Notes: generated by a model not told the origin, from the sequence alone. A stretch of DNA of 64,000 nt from Paracoccus aestuariivivens (GCF_009711225.1 NZ_WMIE01000003.1:186001-250000), one strand, 5' to 3'; positions 29,150 through 38,854 are shown, numbered from the stretch's first letter. A program made the numbers and translations.

Positions 29150-29995
29150 ATGAATCAGACCATTTTCCTGTTGCTCGGAGTGCTGGGCATTGCCGGCATC
29201 GGCTCGCTCATTTCCAGCAATGACGACGACCATGCGCCGGACGCACCCAACGAAGACCCGTTTGGCGGTCGTGACCTGATCGAAGGCACGGATGAAGACG
29301 ACACCATCGCCGGCACGTCCGGCGATGATGCGATCCAGTCGTTCGAGGGCGACGACACGGTTTCGGGTGGCGAGGGCGACGACGCCATCTGGACCGGCTA
29401 CGGCGATGACAGCGTTTCTGCCGATGCGGGTGATGACGAAATCTTCCTCGGCTACGATGATGACCTCTACGGCGCTTATGATCTGGGCGCCGATGAAGGC
29501 AATGACACGATCGACGGCGGCGAGGGTTTCGACACTATCATCACCAATGGCGGCAATCACTCGATCACCGGTGGTCATGGCGATGACCGGATCGAGGATC
29601 ACGGCGGAACGGTCTATATCGATGGAGAGGATGACGACGATCTGATCCTGTCAGCCGATGCATCGGATCCGGATGCTCCGGATACGCTGTTGGGCGGAGA
29701 TGGTGACGACACTATCCACGCGGGTGCGAATGACATCGTCAATGCCGGTGATGGAGCCGACGTGATCGTTCTGCGCAGTGACGCTGGCGGTGCGGCGGAT
29801 ATCGCCTTGGGCGGTTCGGACCGGCTGACCATCACCTTGGCCGCAGATTATACCGGCGAGGAAGATTACGAGCTGGTGCAGGACGGCGATGACGTTTCGG
29901 TCGTGCTGGACGGTCAGGCTCTGGCGGTGTTGCGTGACACGCAAGTTTCTGAAGTCGGGACCATCAACCTTGTTCGGGAAACCCTGAACGGCTGA
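29150..29995 (+). CDS. Membrane-anchored RTX-type calcium-binding repeat protein
   Basis: 281 residues. A hydrophobic N-terminus (MNQTIFLLLGVLGIAGIGSLI) is followed by a strongly acidic domain with many GGxGxDxxx-like nonapeptides (GGEGDDAIW, GGHGDDRIE, GGDGDDTIH), the calcium-binding parallel beta-roll type. The last 70 residues have no repeats. RTX proteins usually lack a cleavable signal and leave by type I secretion, so the N-terminal segment is unusual; no transporter genes are nearby. GGAGGGG precedes the start. It follows aapP by 74 bases; function is unknown. Confidence 0.85.
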   Translation: MNQTIFLLLGVLGIAGIGSLISSNDDDHAPDAPNEDPFGGRDLIEGTDEDDTIAGTSGDDAIQSFEGDDTVSGGEGDDAIWTGYGDDSVSADAGDDEIFLGYDDDLYGAYDLGADEGNDTIDGGEGFDTIITNGGNHSITGGHGDDRIEDHGGTVYIDGEDDDDLILSADASDPDAPDTLLGGDGDDTIHAGANDIVNAGDGADVIVLRSDAGGAADIALGGSDRLTITLAADYTGEEDYELVQDGDDVSVVLDGQALAVLRDTQVSEVGTINLVRETLNG

Positions 29996-30011
29996 CGGAC
30001 CTCTAGTATGT

Positions 30012-30049
30012 AAAAAGGGCGCGCGGGATTGCTCCGGCGCGCCCTTTTC
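30012..30049. terminator. Bidirectional terminator between the RTX gene and the aminotransferase
   Basis: AAAAGGGCGCGC (30013-30024) pairs with GCGCGCCCTTTT (30037-30048), giving T-runs on both strands between two convergent genes. Confidence 0.88.
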
Positions 30050-30065
30050 TTATGTCGTTCCGCTG

Positions 30066-30926
30066 TCAGATCGCGGATTTCAGCGACTCTTCCAGATAAA
30101 GTTCGCGCAGACGCGTGGTGACCGGGCCGACCGTGCCGCCATTGACCTTGGCTCCGTCGATCTCGACCACCGGCAGCACAAAGGCCGAGGCGGACGTGAA
30201 GAAGGCTTCATCAGCAGCCTGTGCTTCGGCGATGGTGAAAGGGCGTTCCTCGATCTGCATCTGGGCTTCGGCGGCGAAGCGCAGCAGCGAGGCCCGCGTG
30301 ATCCCGTGCAGGATATCGGTCGACAGTTGGCGCGTGATGATACGGCCATCCTTAACGATATAGGTGTTGTTCGAGGTTCCTTCGGTCACGAACCCGTCCT
30401 CGACCAGCCATGCATCATCGGCGCCGCGATGCTTGGCTTCCATCTTGGCCATCGACGGGAACAGAAGCTGTACCGTCTTGATGTCGCGACGCGACCAACG
30501 CAGATCCTCGACCGAGATCACCTTGAGGCCGGTCTTGGCTTGCGGATTGGCGGCCAGACCGGGTTTCGATTGCGTGAACAGCACGACCGTCTGGGGGGTG
30601 CCTTCGGGCGGATATGCGAAGTCACGGTCGCCCGGATTGCCGCGCGTCACCTGCAGATAGATGATGCCTTCTTCGATATTGTTCAAAGCGACCATCTGGC
30701 GATGGATTTCCAGCCATTCCTCGTCGCTATGCGGATTGCCCATCCCGAGTTCGCTCAACGAGCGGCCCAGACGTTTCAGATGGCCCGGAAAATCCAGAAG
30801 CTTGCCCTGCAGAACGCTGGTCACTTCGTAGACGCCGTCGGCCATGACGAAACCGCGGTCGAAGATCGAGACCTTGGCCTCGGCCTCGGGCAGGTAATCG
30901 CCATTCAGATAGACGGTGCGGGTCAT
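30066..30926 (-). CDS. D-amino-acid aminotransferase (class IV PLP enzyme)
   Basis: 286 residues from the ATG preceded by AAAGGAGAAG. It transfers amino groups between D-amino acids and 2-oxo acids. Family signs are YLNGDYLPEAEAKVSIFDRGF, the PLP-Lys segment SRRDIKTVQLL and MAKMEAKHRGADDAWLV with VTEGTSNN. This is the DAAT rather than IlvE pattern; 4-amino-4-deoxychorismate lyase is the main alternative. A D-amino-acid dehydrogenase and peptide importer lie nearby. Confidence 0.88.
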   Translation of the reverse strand: MTRTVYLNGDYLPEAEAKVSIFDRGFVMADGVYEVTSVLQGKLLDFPGHLKRLGRSLSELGMGNPHSDEEWLEIHRQMVALNNIEEGIIYLQVTRGNPGDRDFAYPPEGTPQTVVLFTQSKPGLAANPQAKTGLKVISVEDLRWSRRDIKTVQLLFPSMAKMEAKHRGADDAWLVEDGFVTEGTSNNTYIVKDGRIITRQLSTDILHGITRASLLRFAAEAQMQIEERPFTIAEAQAADEAFFTSASAFVLPVVEIDGAKVNGGTVGPVTTRLRELYLEESLKSAI

Positions 30927-31317
30927 CTTCTTCTCCTTTATCTTGAAGCGGCCTGACAGCGGTCCTGCGACGAAAGCCGGCATGCGTCAAGCAGCACAGC
31001 GCGCAGATTTGCGCTTTAGGGCTGTCCGCAGGCAATTCAAGATTCAGGATGCGAAAAGATCGGTATACAATCGTAGACCAGTTGACAGAACGTAGATTCG
31101 TCGGGCACAACTGATCGTGCGGCAGGCAGAGCTGTTCAGCTTCTGAGCCACGACGAAATTCCTGGGCGGCCATTCGGGGAGGCTTGGCCGCCGTATCAGG
31201 GGAGGAGCGACAGGCCCTGCGGCACGCGGGGCCTGTTGTTTTTGGGATATCTGTCCGGTTTCCGGTTGGGTCTTCTGTCTCTGGAATGCGGTATTTCTGT
31301 TATATTTCCGTCACGTT
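30927..31317. other. Non-coding stretch with strong RNA structure
   Basis: No convincing gene is present. The left part serves as promoter for the aminotransferase on the minus strand. The right part holds two plus-strand hairpins (31165-31192, 31210-31236) and a T-tract, described under the small RNA candidate. Confidence 0.6.
31064..31243 (+). ncRNA. Candidate small RNA ending in an intrinsic terminator
   Basis: ACAGGCCC (31210-31217) pairs with GGGCCTGT (31229-31236), followed by TGTTTTT, a plus-strand terminator with no plus-strand gene upstream. A second stem GGCGGCC / GGCCGCC (31165-31171 with 31186-31192) carries GGGGAGG in its loop, and another GGGGAGG lies between the stems. TATACAAT at 31064-31071 could be a -10 element. 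The exact 5' end is a guess. Confidence 0.35.
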
Positions 31318-31617
31318 CTAGGCCCGCTTCGCCAGCGGTATTTTTGCTTGGGGCAGACGGCTGCGCGGGTCAGGCGTGCGATTGCGCAGATCAAGAACGG
31401 GGATCGGCGATTCAGCAATCGCCGGAATCACATGGGTCACGCCGTTTCCGACCAGTTGCGTTTGCGCGGCCAGCGAATCACGAATCAGTTTATCGGCAGC
31501 CGAAAGGCTGCGGTTCTGATGTGCCACGCGCTTTGATATGCGAACTGTCATATTACTCATAACCCGAGCCTCGAACTTTGAAGCGTGCAGGAGGTAATAG
31601 TGAACTTGGGAGTTCAC
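31318..31617 (-). CDS. Small hypothetical protein, uncertain
   Basis: 99 codons from a GTG that overlaps the stop of the ABC ATPase gene as GTGA, or 80 codons from ATG at 31560 (MSNMTVRISKRVAHQN). I recognise no family. The protein is basic with a Pro/Arg-rich tail (RNRTPDPRSRLPQAKIPLAKRA). The overlap suggests possible coupling, but no good ribosome-binding site is seen and the region is less GC-rich than its neighbours, so it may not be a gene. Confidence 0.25.
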   Translation of the reverse strand: MNSQVHYYLLHASKFEARVMSNMTVRISKRVAHQNRSLSAADKLIRDSLAAQTQLVGNGVTHVIPAIAESPIPVLDLRNRTPDPRSRLPQAKIPLAKRA

Positions 31618-33218
31618 AAGCGGTCTGACAGCTTTTCTGGGGCCGGAAGTGCAATTTCTTGTGGAAGACGTGGCGTCGCGGCAAGCAACTGCCGTGTGTA
31701 AGGGTGCTGAGGCTCGTCCAATACGCGGGACGTCGGCCCCGATTCGACGATCTTGCCCTGACGCATGATCAGCACACGGTCGGTGATTTGGCGGACGACC
31801 GACAGGTCATGGCTGATGAACAGATAGGACAGGCCATGCCGTACGCGCAGCTTGGCCAACAGGTCCAGCACCTGCATACGCACACGCACGTCCAGCGCGC
31901 TGACCGCTTCGTCCAGAATGATCAGGCTGGGGCGGATGATCAGGGCGCGGGCCAAGGCGATCCTTTGCCGCTGCCCGCCCGAAAACTCGTGCGCATAGCG
32001 CCGCATCACGCTGCCGGTCATCCCGACATCGAAAAGGGCCTCGGCCACGCGGTCGCGCCAATCCTTCGGACGGCCGGTCAGGTGGAATGGCTCGGAGACC
32101 AGCTTCTCGACGGTCCAGCGTGGATCGAAGCTGCCATAGGGGTCTTGAAACACCACCTGCATACCCGCCCGCACGGCTTTTGGCATTCGCCAGCCTGCGC
32201 GGATGTCATGGCCTGACAGGTGGATCTGGCCGGATTGGATCGGATCAAGCCCAAGGATGGCGCGGGTCAGGGTGGACTTGCCGCAACCGGATTCTCCGAC
32301 CAGTCCGACTGCCTCGTGTTCGTGGATGGTCAGGCTGACATTGTCGACCGCGATCAACCGGTCGGTTTCGGAACGCTTGCCTGCCACAGCATAGCTGCGC
32401 GAAATATTCGAAACCTCAAGCAAGGGCGGGGCGTCGGCCTTGGTCAGCACCAGACGCGGTTGGTGCGCCGCTGCCGCTAGTAGTTCGCGCGTATAGCTGT
32501 GCTGCGGGCGGCGGAATACGTCATTGGCCGCTGCATATTCGACCACCGCACCGCGCTGCATGACCGCGACGTCGTCGGCGAGTCCGGCTACCACCGCAAG
32601 GTCATGGGTGATCAGCAAAAGCGACATCTTTTCGTCGCGCACAAGGCCCGCCAGCAATTGCAGGATCTGCGCCTGCGTCGTGACGTCCAGCGCGGTTGTC
32701 GGCTCATCCGCGATCAGCAGATCGGGGCGCGCGGCGATGGCAAGCGCAATTGCGACGCGCTGGCGCTGACCTCCGGAGAGTTCATGCGGGAACAGCGTCA
32801 GAGGAAAGCGCGGTTCGGGCAGGCCAACGCGGTCAAGACGTTCGCGCGCGCGCTGCAATGCGGCCTCGTGCGGCATGCCTTCGTGCAAACGCAGGGATTC
32901 GGCCACCTGTTCGCCGATTGTCATCAGCGGATTCAGCGCGGTCATAGGTTCTTGGAAGATCATCGAGATTCGCTTGCCGCGAATGCGACAAAGCTCGGGT
33001 TCGGGCAGGGTCAGGATGTCGTCGCCGTTCAACTCGACGCGACCCTTGGTGCGCATTCCGGTCGGCAAGAGCCCCATGATGGCCAGCGCAGTTAGCGATT
33101 TGCCCGAGCCACTTTCTCCGACCAGCGCTGTGATCTTCCCCGGCTTGAGTTGCAGATTGACGCGGCTGAGCAGGGGCAGTTCGGTCAGGGTGACGCCAAG
33201 ATCAAGGGTTTCAATCAT
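31614..33218 (-). CDS. Peptide-type ABC transporter ATPase, two fused ATP-binding domains
   Basis: 534 residues containing a DppD-like and a DppF-like half in one chain, as in YejF or GsiA. Half one has GESGSGKS (near residue 35) and [12 protein letters not shown]; half two has GESGCGKS (near 310) and [12 protein letters not shown], each with Walker B and H-loop. A much longer frame is open upstream, but the overlap ATGA with the permease fixes 33218. It powers import of a peptide or opine-like substrate with the two permeases that precede it on the same strand. Confidence 0.93.
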   Translation of the reverse strand: MIETLDLGVTLTELPLLSRVNLQLKPGKITALVGESGSGKSLTALAIMGLLPTGMRTKGRVELNGDDILTLPEPELCRIRGKRISMIFQEPMTALNPLMTIGEQVAESLRLHEGMPHEAALQRARERLDRVGLPEPRFPLTLFPHELSGGQRQRVAIALAIAARPDLLIADEPTTALDVTTQAQILQLLAGLVRDEKMSLLLITHDLAVVAGLADDVAVMQRGAVVEYAAANDVFRRPQHSYTRELLAAAAHQPRLVLTKADAPPLLEVSNISRSYAVAGKRSETDRLIAVDNVSLTIHEHEAVGLVGESGCGKSTLTRAILGLDPIQSGQIHLSGHDIRAGWRMPKAVRAGMQVVFQDPYGSFDPRWTVEKLVSEPFHLTGRPKDWRDRVAEALFDVGMTGSVMRRYAHEFSGGQRQRIALARALIIRPSLIILDEAVSALDVRVRMQVLDLLAKLRVRHGLSYLFISHDLSVVRQITDRVLIMRQGKIVESGPTSRVLDEPQHPYTRQLLAATPRLPQEIALPAPEKLSDRL

Positions 33219-34027
33219 CGGGAACCGCGCAATCTTGGGTCCAGCGCATCGCGTAAGCCATCGCCCAGAAGGTTCAGGCCAAGAACGGTCACCACGATGG
33301 CAAGGCCGGGGACAATGGCGACATGGGGCGCGATCGAGATCATGGTCTGCGCCTCGGCCAGCATCCGGCCCCAACTGGGGACAGGAGGTTGCGCACCAAG
33401 CCCGACATAGGACAAGCCCGCTTCGGCCAGAATGCCAAGGCTGAACTGGATGGTGCCCTGAACGATCAGGATATTGGCGATATTGGGCAGGATATGTTGC
33501 AGGCTGATAAGCGTCATGCCTTTGCCTGCGACCCGCGCCGCGCGGATGTAATCCAGCGTCCAGATCGGCAAGGCCGAGCCGCGCGTCACCCGCGCAAAGA
33601 CGGGGATGTTGAAAATGCCGATGGCGATGATGGCATTCACCGCCGAAGGGCCAAGGGCCGCCGTAATCAGGATGGCGATGACGAGACTGGGGAAGGCAAA
33701 GATCAGATCGTTGCCGCGCATGATTGTCTCATCCAGCCAACTGCCCTTGCGCGCCGCCGCGACTAGCCCCAATGGCACGCCCAGTCCCATGCCGATGACC
33801 ACGGCGACCAGAGCCACGGCGATCGAAGTCCGCGCTCCGACCATAATCATCGACAGCATGTCGCGGCCAAGTTGATCCGTGCCCAACCAATGCGCCGCCG
33901 AAGGTGGTAGCAGCTTGTCGGGGATTGCCAGTTGGGTGATCTCGGCCGGAGTCCAGACAAAGGACAACATTGCCGCAAGGACAGCCATACCAGAAAACAA
34001 GCCCCCGAGAATTAGGGAAAGCCTCAT
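33215..34027 (-). CDS. Peptide-type ABC transporter permease, DppC-like
   Basis: 270 residues with six predicted membrane segments and the DppC-family start that leads into PPSAAHWLGTDQLGRDMLSMIMVGARTSI. The EAA loop is AARVAGKGMTLISLQHILPN. It overlaps both neighbours by four bases (ATGA), so the three-gene operon is tightly coupled. The substrate is unknown because the nearest binding protein lies 7 kb away. Confidence 0.93.
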   Translation of the reverse strand: MRLSLILGGLFSGMAVLAAMLSFVWTPAEITQLAIPDKLLPPSAAHWLGTDQLGRDMLSMIMVGARTSIAVALVAVVIGMGLGVPLGLVAAARKGSWLDETIMRGNDLIFAFPSLVIAILITAALGPSAVNAIIAIGIFNIPVFARVTRGSALPIWTLDYIRAARVAGKGMTLISLQHILPNIANILIVQGTIQFSLGILAEAGLSYVGLGAQPPVPSWGRMLAEAQTMISIAPHVAIVPGLAIVVTVLGLNLLGDGLRDALDPRLRGSR

Positions 34028-34965
34028 CTTTGCCGCAGCCTTGGGTCGATTGCGGCATAGGTCAGATCGACAAGAAATGTGACAAGGATGACGGCCGCGA
34101 CGAGCACAAGGACGGCGCTTTGGACCACGATCAGATCGCGCTGGGTGATTGCCTGAAAAATCAGTCGGCCAAGGCCGGGCAGGTAGAATACGTTCTCGAT
34201 AATGATTGCTCCTGCCAGAAGGAAAGAAAACTGCATTCCAAGAATGGTCACAACCGGAATAAGCGCATTGCGCAGGGCATGGCGGCGCAGGGCCTGACTT
34301 CGGCTCAGGCCTTTGGCGCGGGCCGTGCGGATATAGTCCTGCCCTAAAGTCTCGGCCAAAGCAGAGCGCAGCACCCGCGCAAGGATCGCCGCCTGTGGCA
34401 GCGCCAAGGCGATCGCAGGCAGGATCAGCGATTTCAATGCGGCCAAAGGATGATCCCAGCCGGGAAAGCCGCCAGCAGGCAGCAGGCGCAAGCGGACCGC
34501 GAAAAGCAGCACCAGCAGCATCGCGAACCAGAAATTCGGCAACGAGATCCCGATCTGGGTTGCGCCCATCATGATGGTGTCACCCGGGCGCCCAAGGCGC
34601 GCAGCCGCGAACATGCCGATGGGCAGGGCAATCGCCACCGATAACGCAAGTGCCATCACGGCCAAAGGCAAGGACACTTGGACGCGGTCCAGAATCATGC
34701 CCGCGACGGGTGTCTTGTAGGTGAAGCTATGGCCAAGGTCTCCGGTCAGGACGCCGCCGACCCAATGCAGGTAGCGCAGCGGCAAAGGTAGGTCCAAACC
34801 CATTTGCTGGCGAAGCGCTGCGACAGTCTCGGGCTGGGCTCCGGTGCCGAGCATGTAGCTGGCCGGATCGCCCGGAACCAGTTCGACCACCGAAAAAATC
34901 AGCACCGAGGCTACAGCCAGGCTGAGCCCCAAGGCAATCAATCGGTGAAGCAGATATCTTCGCAT
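34024..34965 (-). CDS. Peptide-type ABC transporter permease, DppB-like
   Basis: 313 residues, starting MRRYLLHRLIALGLSLAVASVLIFSVVELVPGDPA, the classic DppB/OppB N-terminus. The loop TARAKGLSRSQALRRHALRNALIPV is the ATPase-coupling segment. It is the first gene of the importer operon, with no binding protein in front, which is unusual for the family. Its promoter must lie in the 64 bases between it and the MFS gene, or transcription comes from the MFS gene. Confidence 0.93.
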   Translation of the reverse strand: MRRYLLHRLIALGLSLAVASVLIFSVVELVPGDPASYMLGTGAQPETVAALRQQMGLDLPLPLRYLHWVGGVLTGDLGHSFTYKTPVAGMILDRVQVSLPLAVMALALSVAIALPIGMFAAARLGRPGDTIMMGATQIGISLPNFWFAMLLVLLFAVRLRLLPAGGFPGWDHPLAALKSLILPAIALALPQAAILARVLRSALAETLGQDYIRTARAKGLSRSQALRRHALRNALIPVVTILGMQFSFLLAGAIIIENVFYLPGLGRLIFQAITQRDLIVVQSAVLVLVAAVILVTFLVDLTYAAIDPRLRQR

Positions 34966-35029
34966 GGCTGCAGGCTAATCGCCGTCCCGGATTCGGTAAA
35001 GCCATTCATGCCAAAGGGTTGTCGCTGTG

Positions 35030-36664
35030 TCACGGCAGTTCCAGCTTGCCGATGATCGGCAGGTCATCGCTGGCATCGACCGAATGGCGTTCGATCATGC
35101 GATGCACGACGGGCGGTTTGTCGCCGCGATGCAGTTTGTGCAGCCTTTCGTAGCTTTCGAAATCGGCTTTGGTGCGGCGCAGGTTGTGGCGCACATATTC
35201 GTCCCAAGTCGCGATATGGTAGCTTTCCGACCAGAGTTCCGGATGTTCGAGGTCGCGCAGCAGGGCCCAGTTTCTTGCTCCGTCGCGGCGGCGGATGTCG
35301 CGTCGTTGCGCCATCACGCGCAGGAATTCGGGGACGTCGCTTTGTGCGATCTGGTAGTCGATCAGGACCATGATCGGTCCCGACCGACCGCGCAGATCCA
35401 GCTTGAGTTGCGGCTCGCGGAAGCGGTTCACCGGGTCCAGATCAAGTGTGCCGAACTCTGGGACGCGGAACCAATAGCCGACGATGACGCCCAGGATCAG
35501 CGGAATGGCGGCGCAGGCCAAGGCTGTGTCGATATTGCGGATCGAAGCGATTTCGCCCCAGAACCAACTACCCGCTGCCATGCCGCCGAAGGTCGCGGTC
35601 TGATAAAGCGCCAGTGCCCGTGCCACGACCCAACGCGGCGTGGAAAGCTGGACGGTGACGTTGAATAGCGACAACGCCAGAACCCAGCTTGCGCCTGCGG
35701 GCAGCATAGCCAGCGCGTGCAGCCAGATGTGGTCGGTGAAGGCCAGCACCAGCGAAGCCAGCGCGAAGCCCAAGAATGCCAGACGCACGATGTATTCGTT
35801 GTTCATGCGCTCGCGGATGCGGGGGTTCACGACCGCCCCGACAATCGCGCCCAGCCCATAGCAACCCAGCAGCAGGCCGAACAACATCGAGCCGCCCTCG
35901 GGGTGGGATTTCGCGACCAGCGGCAGCAGTGCCAGAATTGCGATGGCCGAAAAGCCGAACAGTGCTCCGCGTGACAGGACCCGCACAAGGTTGGGGGACA
36001 GCAAGACGTAACGCAGGCCCGCGCCCACGGCAGAGACAAAGGGTTCACGGGTGGTCAACCGCTCGGGCGTTTTCGGATGCCAACTGACCAATGCGCCAAG
36101 CAAGGGCAAATAGCTGAATGCATTGACGGCAAAGGCTGCGGCGGCGCCAAAGGCGGCAGTGATGATCCCGCCCGCTGCCGGACCAACGCTGCGCATGAGG
36201 TTGAAGCCGACCGAGTTCATCGTCACGGCGGCAGGCAGGTCTTCGCGTGGAACCAGATCGCCCATGCTGGCTTGCCATGGAGGGTTGTAAAGGGCTTGTC
36301 CGACCCCGATCAGGAAGGTCAGCGACAGCAGCAGCAGCGGCGTGGTCAAACCTTGCCATGTCAGGATTGCCAGCAGGATCGACACGCTTGCCATAAAGAT
36401 CTGCGCGCCAAGCAGCAGCGTCCGGCGATCGAAGTTATCCGCCAATGCCCCCGAGGCCAGCGCGAACAGCATGATCGGCAAGGTGTTTGAGGCTTGGACC
36501 AGCGCGATCAGCGTCGGGGAATCCGTCAGCTGGGTCATCATCCACGCGGCGCCGACGGATTGCACCAATCCTCCGAAGTTCGAGACCAGCGTCGCTGACC
36601 AAAGCAGCCGGAAATCCTTGTGGCGGAACGGGGCGAGAGCACTATTTCGGGACGTGGCGGGCAT
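35030..36664 (-). CDS. MFS exporter of the EntS-like family with C-terminal soluble domain
   Basis: 544 residues. About twelve membrane segments (residues 20-410) with the ASNTLPIMLFALASGALADNFDRR loop typical of transmembrane secretion effector family MFS_3. The last 120 residues form a soluble domain (VLIDYQIAQSDVPEFLRVMAQRRDIRRRDGARNW) of the ABM-like type seen in this subfamily. Substrate is unknown. The start at 36664 has AGAGGTTG upstream; longer in-frame extensions are not family-like. It shares a 265-base divergent region with dadA. Confidence 0.88.
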   Translation of the reverse strand: MPATSRNSALAPFRHKDFRLLWSATLVSNFGGLVQSVGAAWMMTQLTDSPTLIALVQASNTLPIMLFALASGALADNFDRRTLLLGAQIFMASVSILLAILTWQGLTTPLLLLSLTFLIGVGQALYNPPWQASMGDLVPREDLPAAVTMNSVGFNLMRSVGPAAGGIITAAFGAAAAFAVNAFSYLPLLGALVSWHPKTPERLTTREPFVSAVGAGLRYVLLSPNLVRVLSRGALFGFSAIAILALLPLVAKSHPEGGSMLFGLLLGCYGLGAIVGAVVNPRIRERMNNEYIVRLAFLGFALASLVLAFTDHIWLHALAMLPAGASWVLALSLFNVTVQLSTPRWVVARALALYQTATFGGMAAGSWFWGEIASIRNIDTALACAAIPLILGVIVGYWFRVPEFGTLDLDPVNRFREPQLKLDLRGRSGPIMVLIDYQIAQSDVPEFLRVMAQRRDIRRRDGARNWALLRDLEHPELWSESYHIATWDEYVRHNLRRTKADFESYERLHKLHRGDKPPVVHRMIERHSVDASDDLPIIGKLELP

Positions 36665-36929
36665 GGAATTACAACCTCTGCTTCGCGGGCAGCTTAACAG
36701 GGCGGCGGCGGGCGGCAACCTCCGCGCAATGCCGCACGGGACTGCCCGATTCACGGGCTTTCTGGGTGATATTTTCCGGGCATGGTTGAAATCATCGAAG
36801 AATATCCCGAGTTTAGTGTCATAGTTCGAATGAATATCCGCTATGATGCGTCAATGCGCCCAAGTTCGGGATTTCCTTTCCTGAATTCGCGCTATCTTTC
36901 GAACAGTCTCTTCTGAAAGGCGCGGGTGC
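36665..36929. other. Divergent intergenic region between the MFS gene and dadA
   Basis: Contains an AT-richer patch at about 36770-36860 that probably holds the dadA promoter. I see no gene and no strong hairpin. The ribosome-binding site of dadA is weak (GAAAGGCGC). Confidence 0.4.
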
Positions 36930-38231
36930 ATGAAGATTGTTGTTCTGGGAGCAGGTGTCATCGGCGTTACCTCGGCGTGGTATCTCGCCAAGGCCGGTCA
37001 CGAGGTCACGGTCATAGATCGCCAGCAAGGCCCCGCGCTTGAGACAAGCTATGCCAATGCTGGTGAAATCTCGCCCGGCTACTCCTCGCCCTGGGCTGCG
37101 CCGGGCATTCCGCTGAAGGCGATGAAATGGATGTTCCAGCGCCACGCTCCACTGGTTCTTCAGCCGCGTCTGGATATGCACCGTCTGGGCTGGCTGGCGC
37201 AGATGCTGCGCAACTGCACCAGCGCGGCTTATGCGGTGAACAAAAGCCGCATGGTCCGCATCGCGGAATATAGCCGCGACTGCCTGTCCGATCTGCGCAC
37301 GGAAACCGGTATCCATTACGACGAGCGCACTCAGGGCACTTTGCAGGTCTTCCGCAAGCAAGAGCAACTTGACGGCGCGGGCAAGGATATCGAAGTCCTG
37401 CGCGCCGATGGTGTGCCGTTCGAGGTTCTGGATCGCGCCGGTTGCGTGGCTGCCGAGCCGGGACTGGCCAGAACGGCCGACAAGATCGTCGGCGGTTTGC
37501 GCCTGCCCGGAGACGAAACCGGCGATTGCTTCAAGTTCACGAATAATCTGGCCGAGATGGCAGCTTCGTTGGGCGTGACCTTCCGTTGGGGCGTCACCGT
37601 CGAAGCGCTCGAGGCCGAAGGTGGCCGCATCAGTACCGTCCGCACCGATCAGGGCCGGATCACGGCTGACCGGTATGTGCTGGCGATGGGGCCGCATTCG
37701 CCTCAATTGGTCCGCCATCTGGGCCTGAATCTGCCGATCTATCCGCTGAAAGGCTATTCGCTGACCATCCCGATCGAGGATGAAAATCTGGCTCCGGTCT
37801 CGACCGTCATGGACGAAACCTACAAGGTCGCGATCACCCGCCTTGGTGATCGCATCAGGGTGGGCGGTCTGGCCGAGATCGCCGGATACGATCTGAGCCT
37901 GAATGATCGTCGCCGCGCCACGCTGACCAAATCTGTCACGGATCTGTTCGGTGGTTCGGGTGATCCTGCCAAAGCCGAGTTCTGGACCGGCCTGCGTCCG
38001 ATGACGCCCGATGGCACGCCGATTGTCGGTGCGACGCCGATCCCGAACCTGTATCTGAACACCGGTCACGGCACGTTGGGCTGGACGATGTCGGCTGGCT
38101 CGGGGCGGCTGCTCGCGGATCTGATTTCGGGCAAGAAACCCGATATCGCCCACGAGGATCTGGGATATGCCCGCTATATCAAGGGCGGAAAGACCTCTCG
38201 GGCGCAGGGATTGCAACCCGCCAACGCATAA
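36930..38231 (+). CDS. dadA: D-amino-acid dehydrogenase small subunit
   Basis: 433 residues; oxidises D-amino acids (D-Ala best) to 2-oxo acids at the membrane, passing electrons to quinones. The FAD-binding GAGVIG is at residues 7-12, with [23 protein letters not shown] and the C-terminal [22 protein letters not shown], both diagnostic of DadA. No alanine racemase (dadX) is adjacent. It is closed by a strong terminator. With the D-amino-acid aminotransferase 6 kb away it fits D-amino-acid catabolism. Confidence 0.95.
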   Translation: MKIVVLGAGVIGVTSAWYLAKAGHEVTVIDRQQGPALETSYANAGEISPGYSSPWAAPGIPLKAMKWMFQRHAPLVLQPRLDMHRLGWLAQMLRNCTSAAYAVNKSRMVRIAEYSRDCLSDLRTETGIHYDERTQGTLQVFRKQEQLDGAGKDIEVLRADGVPFEVLDRAGCVAAEPGLARTADKIVGGLRLPGDETGDCFKFTNNLAEMAASLGVTFRWGVTVEALEAEGGRISTVRTDQGRITADRYVLAMGPHSPQLVRHLGLNLPIYPLKGYSLTIPIEDENLAPVSTVMDETYKVAITRLGDRIRVGGLAEIAGYDLSLNDRRRATLTKSVTDLFGGSGDPAKAEFWTGLRPMTPDGTPIVGATPIPNLYLNTGHGTLGWTMSAGSGRLLADLISGKKPDIAHEDLGYARYIKGGKTSRAQGLQPANA

Positions 38232-38247
38232 GAGCGCGAGCGGAAAA

Positions 38248-38277
38248 AAAAAGGGGGCGATTACCGCCCCCTTTTTC
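38248..38277 (+). terminator. Intrinsic terminator of dadA
   Basis: AAAAAGGGGGCG (38248-38259) pairs with CGCCCCCTTTTT (38265-38276); the A-run upstream makes it possibly bidirectional. Confidence 0.88.
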
Positions 38278-38532
38278 GCAACATCTCAATAATCAAAACA
38301 TCGAAGCCGGACAAAATCCGTGAGAGGAGACCAACACGGTTCCGTTCCGGCTTTCCGGCTGACGCGAAATAGCATCAACCACTCCCGACGGCCGCCCTTT
38401 ACGGGGCGGCGACCGCAGCATGACATGCTGATCGTTAACGATTGCCGGAACGGGATATCCGTCCAGACAGAAACACCGTCGGCTGTCGACGGGAACTATA
38501 TGGCCTTCTCGAACCGAGAAGGCCGGACACAT
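38278..38532. other. Intergenic stretch between dadA and the GlsB gene
   Basis: A GCCGCCC / GGGCGGC hairpin (38391-38397 with 38404-38410) is the only structure noticed. A 79-codon minus-strand frame spans it, but it lacks a ribosome-binding site and a protein-like composition, so I do not call a gene. Confidence 0.45.
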
Positions 38533-38793
38533 TCAGGCGCGTTGGACGAGTCGCAAGACAAACAGAAGGATGACGGCTCCGATCGTGGAGTAAATGATCG
38601 AGCCGAGAACCGGACTGGCTGCAAACATTCCGAGGCCGAGCGCCGGAAACAGAAAACTGGCGATAACTGCGCCAAGAATGCCGACGATGATATTTGTCAG
38701 CAGTCCCTGGCCATGGCCTTTGACGATTTGTCCCGCCAGCCAACCGGCGATAGCACCGATGACCAGCGTTATGATAAAGGAGCTAAGTGTCAT
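38533..38793 (-). CDS. GlsB/YeaQ/YmgE-family stress membrane protein
   Basis: 86 residues, almost entirely hydrophobic with Gly-rich helices: MTLSSFIITLVIGAIAGWLAGQIVKGHGQGL and GILGAVIASFLF. The family (transglycosylase-associated protein) is a common, poorly understood stress-induced inner-membrane protein. GGGAGA precedes the ATG. A GGAAC-N18-TT sequence upstream matches the promoter type of the alphaproteobacterial general-stress sigma factor, so stress induction is likely. Confidence 0.92.
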   Translation of the reverse strand: MTLSSFIITLVIGAIAGWLAGQIVKGHGQGLLTNIIVGILGAVIASFLFPALGLGMFAASPVLGSIIYSTIGAVILLFVLRLVQRA

Positions 38794-38854
38794 ATTACAG
38801 TCTCCCTCGCTTCAGGACCAGTTGACGGTCGCTCCGTCATTGGTTCGCGCTGTT

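Noticed and set aside
38293-38532. A 79-codon minus-strand frame after the GlsB gene
   Set aside because: No ribosome-binding site, no recognisable sequence, and it spans a hairpin.
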